A stretch of 64,000 bases of DNA. It comes from Peptostreptococcaceae bacterium oral taxon 113 str. W5053. GTDB taxonomy: Bacteria; Bacillota; Clostridia; Tissierellales; Peptoniphilaceae. The translations under genes and the position numbers were made by a program. Position 1 is the stretch's first letter, and every line of letters starts with the position of its first letter. Below, in pieces: positions 62,101 through 64,000 of the stretch. The notes beneath the pieces were generated by a model, which ran no database searches, was not told the origin of the DNA, and worked only from the letters and a program-made list of their open reading frames with translations. The stretch spans positions 1 to 64,000 of the forward strand of contig KI259798.1 in assembly GCA_000467935.1 (NCBI GenBank). The letters run 5' to 3'.

Positions 62101-62437
62101 CGAAGAAGAGAAAAAGTTAATTCCCGTTGATCGGGTGGAAAAATTTTTAGCCTCGGATTTGGGCAAGGAAATTGCCGCATCGCCTTGGAAAAAACGGGAA
62201 CTTTCCTTTACCATGCAGGATGAGGGACTGCTTATCGACGGGCAAGTGGACTTGGTGTTTGAACGAGGAGAGGGCTTGGTCATTGTGGATTTTAAAAGTG
62301 ACCGGAGAATGCGCAAAGGTTTTTACGATCGGCAATTAAATCTTTATGCCAAAGCGTTGTCCAAAGCCACAGGAAAAAAAGTAATCGATAAAATTATCTG
62401 GTGGATTATTTTTGCAAAAGAAAGTCATATTCGTTGA
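59108..62437 (+). CDS. addA: AddA subunit of the AddAB helicase-nuclease
   Basis: 1109 residues. UvrD-type helicase: SASAGTGKTRVMIERI (Walker A), FDEYQDANPVQEQI (motif II), GDVKQSIYAFRGSRP (motif III), LPLSQNFRSKNRIL (motif IV), MTMHKSKGLEFPVVF (motif V) and LLYVALTRGEKEV (motif VI), all intact. The C-terminal RecB-type nuclease has HRIFEYLPMDG, DGQVDLVFERGEG and IVDFKSDR. GGGAGG precedes the ATG inside the addB end. It drives 3'-5' unwinding and cuts one strand; RecA loading follows Chi recognition. Confidence 0.96.
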   Translation: MKQFKPTGEQQNIIDSRQQNILVSASAGTGKTRVMIERIIKLLEDGESLSKMLIVTFTEKAAMEMRKRLEEGLKDRYELGGKEKFLEERLRLQSANISTLHGYCTKMIHRYAYMLGLSQDMKVLEDMEILFLKEEAMDKTMEKHFQESEEDFIRLMESFSPGNDTKLRAWVEQMDDFLELDEANEKYLSERIRDLLLPLPNSRTLDGIVKSLCSTLTVYTWAYKDMIESMQRIDESGKRVEILSAEREALLQWIEEIKREREIAIRRGFPVKFKRMSGKVNDNELKESLNEVRKDIKDEIKAYIDNFPSDENWKLWREQKRRHLSMLFSLAKEFRENYRILKENNKAMDFNDMEKYFLSLLEKEEVKKELKEETKWIFFDEYQDANPVQEQIVEKLSDEAHLFFVGDVKQSIYAFRGSRPQIFKNRFKRYTKEKADGIVLPLSQNFRSKNRILSFVNSVFSVLMTEDFGGLKYDHAYHRFNIPEGENEGAVHLVYQQFHTKPSEDEVTQKELEAFSIALKIKEMVESGEYTYGDFGILQRNSSFKEYESVFRKMGIPYYSENEKVGYDRGEVDLFFNLLRTVENPKMDLPLIASLLSFVGGMDEEDLWRIRTAGAQELSFSSAFWKYEEEGETLRKKELFCAWLSFWQKTSEENSLSDFLWKFFEESGIREYFYSIGQGKGAESRLKSILHAGEKFERMDTTGLFGFLKNTDRIRQTEKDHLTAEALSEKADVVRFMTMHKSKGLEFPVVFLVGNHRDFLETDYNVDRLLLKKDGIAIPVIHEDKRIQDPELSYFKNVGIIENKEEEMRLLYVALTRGEKEVYFYMEGSILPTFQRPLNSQTLNSLKNYQDWILHIVLRDHRFRTINPYADSVFFEEDMEPDWILEDGDRLAALWKDYEPTPDVSLEKSLLDAYQALTMPKKSGKEKSLIKRTVTEVAHEKDTASTEFTFLPPQFLAEQKMDAASKGTLFHRIFEYLPMDGTPVEETLDYLLQEKLINEEEKKLIPVDRVEKFLASDLGKEIAASPWKKRELSFTMQDEGLLIDGQVDLVFERGEGLVIVDFKSDRRMRKGFYDRQLNLYAKALSKATGKKVIDKIIWWIIFAKESHIR

Positions 62438-62494
62438 AATTCACTGTAATTGGGTATAAATACTTTCGAGAAAGACAGTATCGGAGGAATATTT

Positions 62495-63559
62495 ATGGAA
62501 CATCAGAAAAAAATAACAGGTTTAATCTCCCTGGCATCCTATTTGTTCAGTGTGATTTTTATCGCAATAGGCTTTTTCGTTGGACTTCGTGGCGCCAAAA
62601 CCATGGAGATCTTTGATAAATTTCCCGGGTTGATTACCCCCGTGAAATATGTAGTGTGGATTTGGATTCCAATTTGGCTTTTGCTGGGCGTTTATGCACT
62701 ATTTCAACTGTTCACTCAACCCAAAAACGCTCATCAAAACTTTTATAGTTTACGCAATTTTTTTATCGTGGGTAATATTCTTACCGTGCTTTGGATTTTA
62801 AGCTGGCATTTGAATAGAACCCTTTGGTCTTTTATCTTTTCGGTTTTGCTTTTGGCAATCACTTCCCTTCAGTTAAATGTAGCGGGACACCTGGCTAAAA
62901 CCGAGAGAAATATGACTTGGATGCCTGCGGTCTTTGGAATGAATTTGGGTTTGATCGTATTTTTAGTGGCGGAAAATCTCTCCGCTATGCTTAAATCTAT
63001 GGGGCTGCCTACACAAAGCTCGCAACTTTTTGCCGTTTTGTTTTTGGCATTGATCACACTGTTCGGGCTGTTCTTTATCATCGGCAATCGGGAATTCTTT
63101 TTTGGACTGGTGATTCTATGGGGGCTTACAGGTGTACTTTTGAAACATATTTTTGTTTATAAAGCCGCCTATAAGATCGTGCTGACGGTCAATTTTCTGC
63201 TGATTGGTCTTATGCTTGTATCTATGATCAATCTGATACAGGGAAATAGACGAAAGAAAAAAGAGAAGAAACGAAGGCGAAAACGTTCCGTTCCGTCTCA
63301 GGAAGCCGAAAGAGAGAAAGAACAATGGATGGATAGAAAAGAAGAACCGAAAATTTCCGACACCGAAGACGAAAAGACCGTGAAAGAGAGTGCCGTTCCC
63401 GAAATGCAAAAACCGATTTCTTCAGAGGATTCCGATTTCAATGCATCTTCTTTTAAGGAGACGGAATTAAAATCGGTACAGACGGAAACAGAAGAGGAAA
63501 GGATACAGACGAACGAAGAAAAGAATTCGGATGTTGACACGGATTCTATTTCAATGTAA
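62495..63559 (+). CDS. Membrane protein with a long charged tail, function unknown
   Basis: 354 residues from ATG 62495 (TCGGAGGAA upstream; the frame opens 15 codons earlier without support). Residues 1-250 hold about eight hydrophobic helices with several tryptophans (VWIWIPIWLLLG, TVLWILSWHLNRTLWSF). Residues 251-354 are entirely charged: first Lys/Arg (NRRKKKEKKRRRKR), then Glu/Ser/Thr-rich and predicted disordered. I do not recognise a family. Single gene between addA and the T-box leader; TTGAAA-15-TATAAA just upstream is a weak promoter candidate. Confidence 0.75.
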   Translation: MEHQKKITGLISLASYLFSVIFIAIGFFVGLRGAKTMEIFDKFPGLITPVKYVVWIWIPIWLLLGVYALFQLFTQPKNAHQNFYSLRNFFIVGNILTVLWILSWHLNRTLWSFIFSVLLLAITSLQLNVAGHLAKTERNMTWMPAVFGMNLGLIVFLVAENLSAMLKSMGLPTQSSQLFAVLFLALITLFGLFFIIGNREFFFGLVILWGLTGVLLKHIFVYKAAYKIVLTVNFLLIGLMLVSMINLIQGNRRKKKEKKRRRKRSVPSQEAEREKEQWMDRKEEPKISDTEDEKTVKESAVPEMQKPISSEDSDFNASSFKETELKSVQTETEEERIQTNEEKNSDVDTDSISM

Positions 63560-63569
63560 AATGATAAAA

Positions 63570-63784
63570 AGCTTTGAAAAGGAAGAGTATCTTTTAAACA
63601 GCTGTCAGAGAGAAAAGTTCGTAGGCTGCAAAACTTTTTCGGTATGCAAAAGAGAAGACCGCCTTCAAGCTCACTTTTGAAATCATAGTAGAAAGTTGCG
63701 GTGGAGTCCGTTATCGCCATGAAGAGATTCATTAGGTGGAAAGCGAGTATGCACTCGTCCTGTTTGAGGACGGGTGCTTTTTTT
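63570..63784 (+). ncRNA. T-box leader, probably threonine-specific
   Basis: Stem I is closed by AGCTTTGAA (63570-63578) with TTCAAGCT (63664-63671). In order: AGTA (63586-63589), AGAGAG (63607-63612), GGCTG (63624-63628), and GAAG followed by ACC (63658-63660) just before GCCTTCAAGC, the place of the specifier codon. ACC is a threonine codon. The antiterminator bulge reads TGGA (63702-63705), which would pair with a tRNA ending UCCA; threonine tRNAs of Firmicutes commonly have U there. The segment after TGGA (GTCCG) departs from the usual ACCGCG. Uncharged tRNA-Thr would prevent termination and allow aspartate kinase synthesis. Confidence 0.75.
63751..63784 (+). terminator. T-box-controlled terminator
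   Basis: GCACTCGTCC (63751-63760) pairs fully (one G-U) with GGACGGGTGC (63768-63777) around a 7-nt loop, followed by seven T, 15 nt before the aspartate kinase start. Confidence 0.9.
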
Positions 63785-63799
63785 AGTAGGAGGATTAGG

Positions 63800-64000
63800 A
63801 TGAAAATTGTTGCAAAATTCGGAGGAAGCTCCTTAGCTGGAGCGGAAGTTTTTAAAAAAGTAAAAGCCATTGTGCAAGAGAATAAACCGGTCGTGGTTGT
63901 GCCGTCCGCCCCGGGAAAGTCTCACTCGAAAGGTCATAAGATCACGGATTTATTGTATATGTGCCATCAATTGGCCAGCCATAATTTAAATTTCGATGAA
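63800..64000 (+). CDS. lysC: Aspartate kinase, N-terminal part (runs off the window)
   Basis: The first 67 codons from ATG 63800, with TAGGAGG upstream. The sequence starts MKIVAKFGGSSLAGAEVFKK, the diagnostic amino-acid-kinase N-terminus of aspartokinases (KFGGSS binds ATP/aspartate), and continues with VVVPSAPGKSHSKGHKITD, matching the VVSAPGK region. It phosphorylates aspartate at the start of the Lys/Met/Thr pathway. The T-box in front suggests control by threonine supply. Catalytic and ACT domains lie beyond the window. Confidence 0.9.
   Translation, partial: MKIVAKFGGSSLAGAEVFKKVKAIVQENKPVVVVPSAPGKSHSKGHKITDLLYMCHQLASHNLNFDE

Noticed and set aside
63570..63790. Lysine riboswitch before aspartate kinase
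   Set aside because: The gene context invited it, but the conserved lysine-riboswitch core was not found, while stem I base pairing, AGAGAG, GGCTG and a specifier position fit a T-box better.

Overview
The window is a low-to-moderate GC Bacillota (Firmicutes) chromosome segment, probably an anaerobic, Clostridia-like coccus; a Tissierellia/Peptoniphilaceae-type host fits but is not proven. Support comes from the comEC-holA-rpsT-lepA-hemW neighbourhood, AddAB instead of RecBCD, AGGAGG ribosome sites, Gram-positive lipoboxes, an EFR1 flavodoxin/ferredoxin protein, and a T-box leader in front of a truncated aspartate kinase. I saw no rRNA, tRNA, CRISPR array or transposase.

Layout. 1-5.4 kb is visibly AT-richer: the 3' end of a MobA/MobL relaxase, then a LanFEG-type antimicrobial-peptide ABC transporter with its own response regulator and kinase, i.e. 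cargo at the edge of a mobilizable element. 5.6-9.2 kb holds a HAD phosphatase, a (p)ppGpp-hydrolase-like HD protein, ychF and an AlaX-like protein that has lost most zinc ligands. 9.4-14 kb is a second AT-rich defence block: a two-component system converging on a second LanF/BcrA-like ABC transporter, plus a methyltransferase. 14.2-17.9 kb encodes a heterodimeric multidrug ABC exporter behind a leader-peptide attenuator (7-residue peptide MIRLRRK, alternative RNA pairings, intrinsic terminator). 18-19.2 kb is an XRE repressor/membrane-protein pair with two palindromic operators. 19.3-27.8 kb is housekeeping: comEC, holA, rpsT, three tandem signal peptidases, lepA, hemW.

27.8-35.9 kb is the most unusual part: an oligopeptide (Opp/Dpp) ABC operon in which three subunits carry extra domains. 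OppA has a charged helical insert, OppC carries seven RCC1-like repeats (a predicted seven-bladed propeller) in its outside loop, and OppF has about 170 extra residues of coiled coil between Walker A and the Q-loop. A 66-residue membrane protein closes the operon.

36-56 kb is a mosaic of short units: a lipoprotein, three MATE exporters, GNAT, AlkD-like and SnoaL-like proteins, a methyltransferase, glycogen phosphorylase, exonuclease III, a zinc-ribbon membrane protein, glutamate and dicarboxylate/amino-acid symporters, CorA, a YihY-type membrane protein, UspA, an EFR1 protein and an AraC regulator fused to a GH39-like domain. 56-62.4 kb is addB-addA; then a membrane protein of unknown function and a T-box-controlled aspartate kinase cut by the window end.

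Themes: peptide uptake and peptide/drug resistance dominate (two peptide-resistance cassettes, one ABC drug exporter, three MATE pumps, one Opp system), and several appear to be controlled by RNA structures or direct-repeat operators visible in the sequence.
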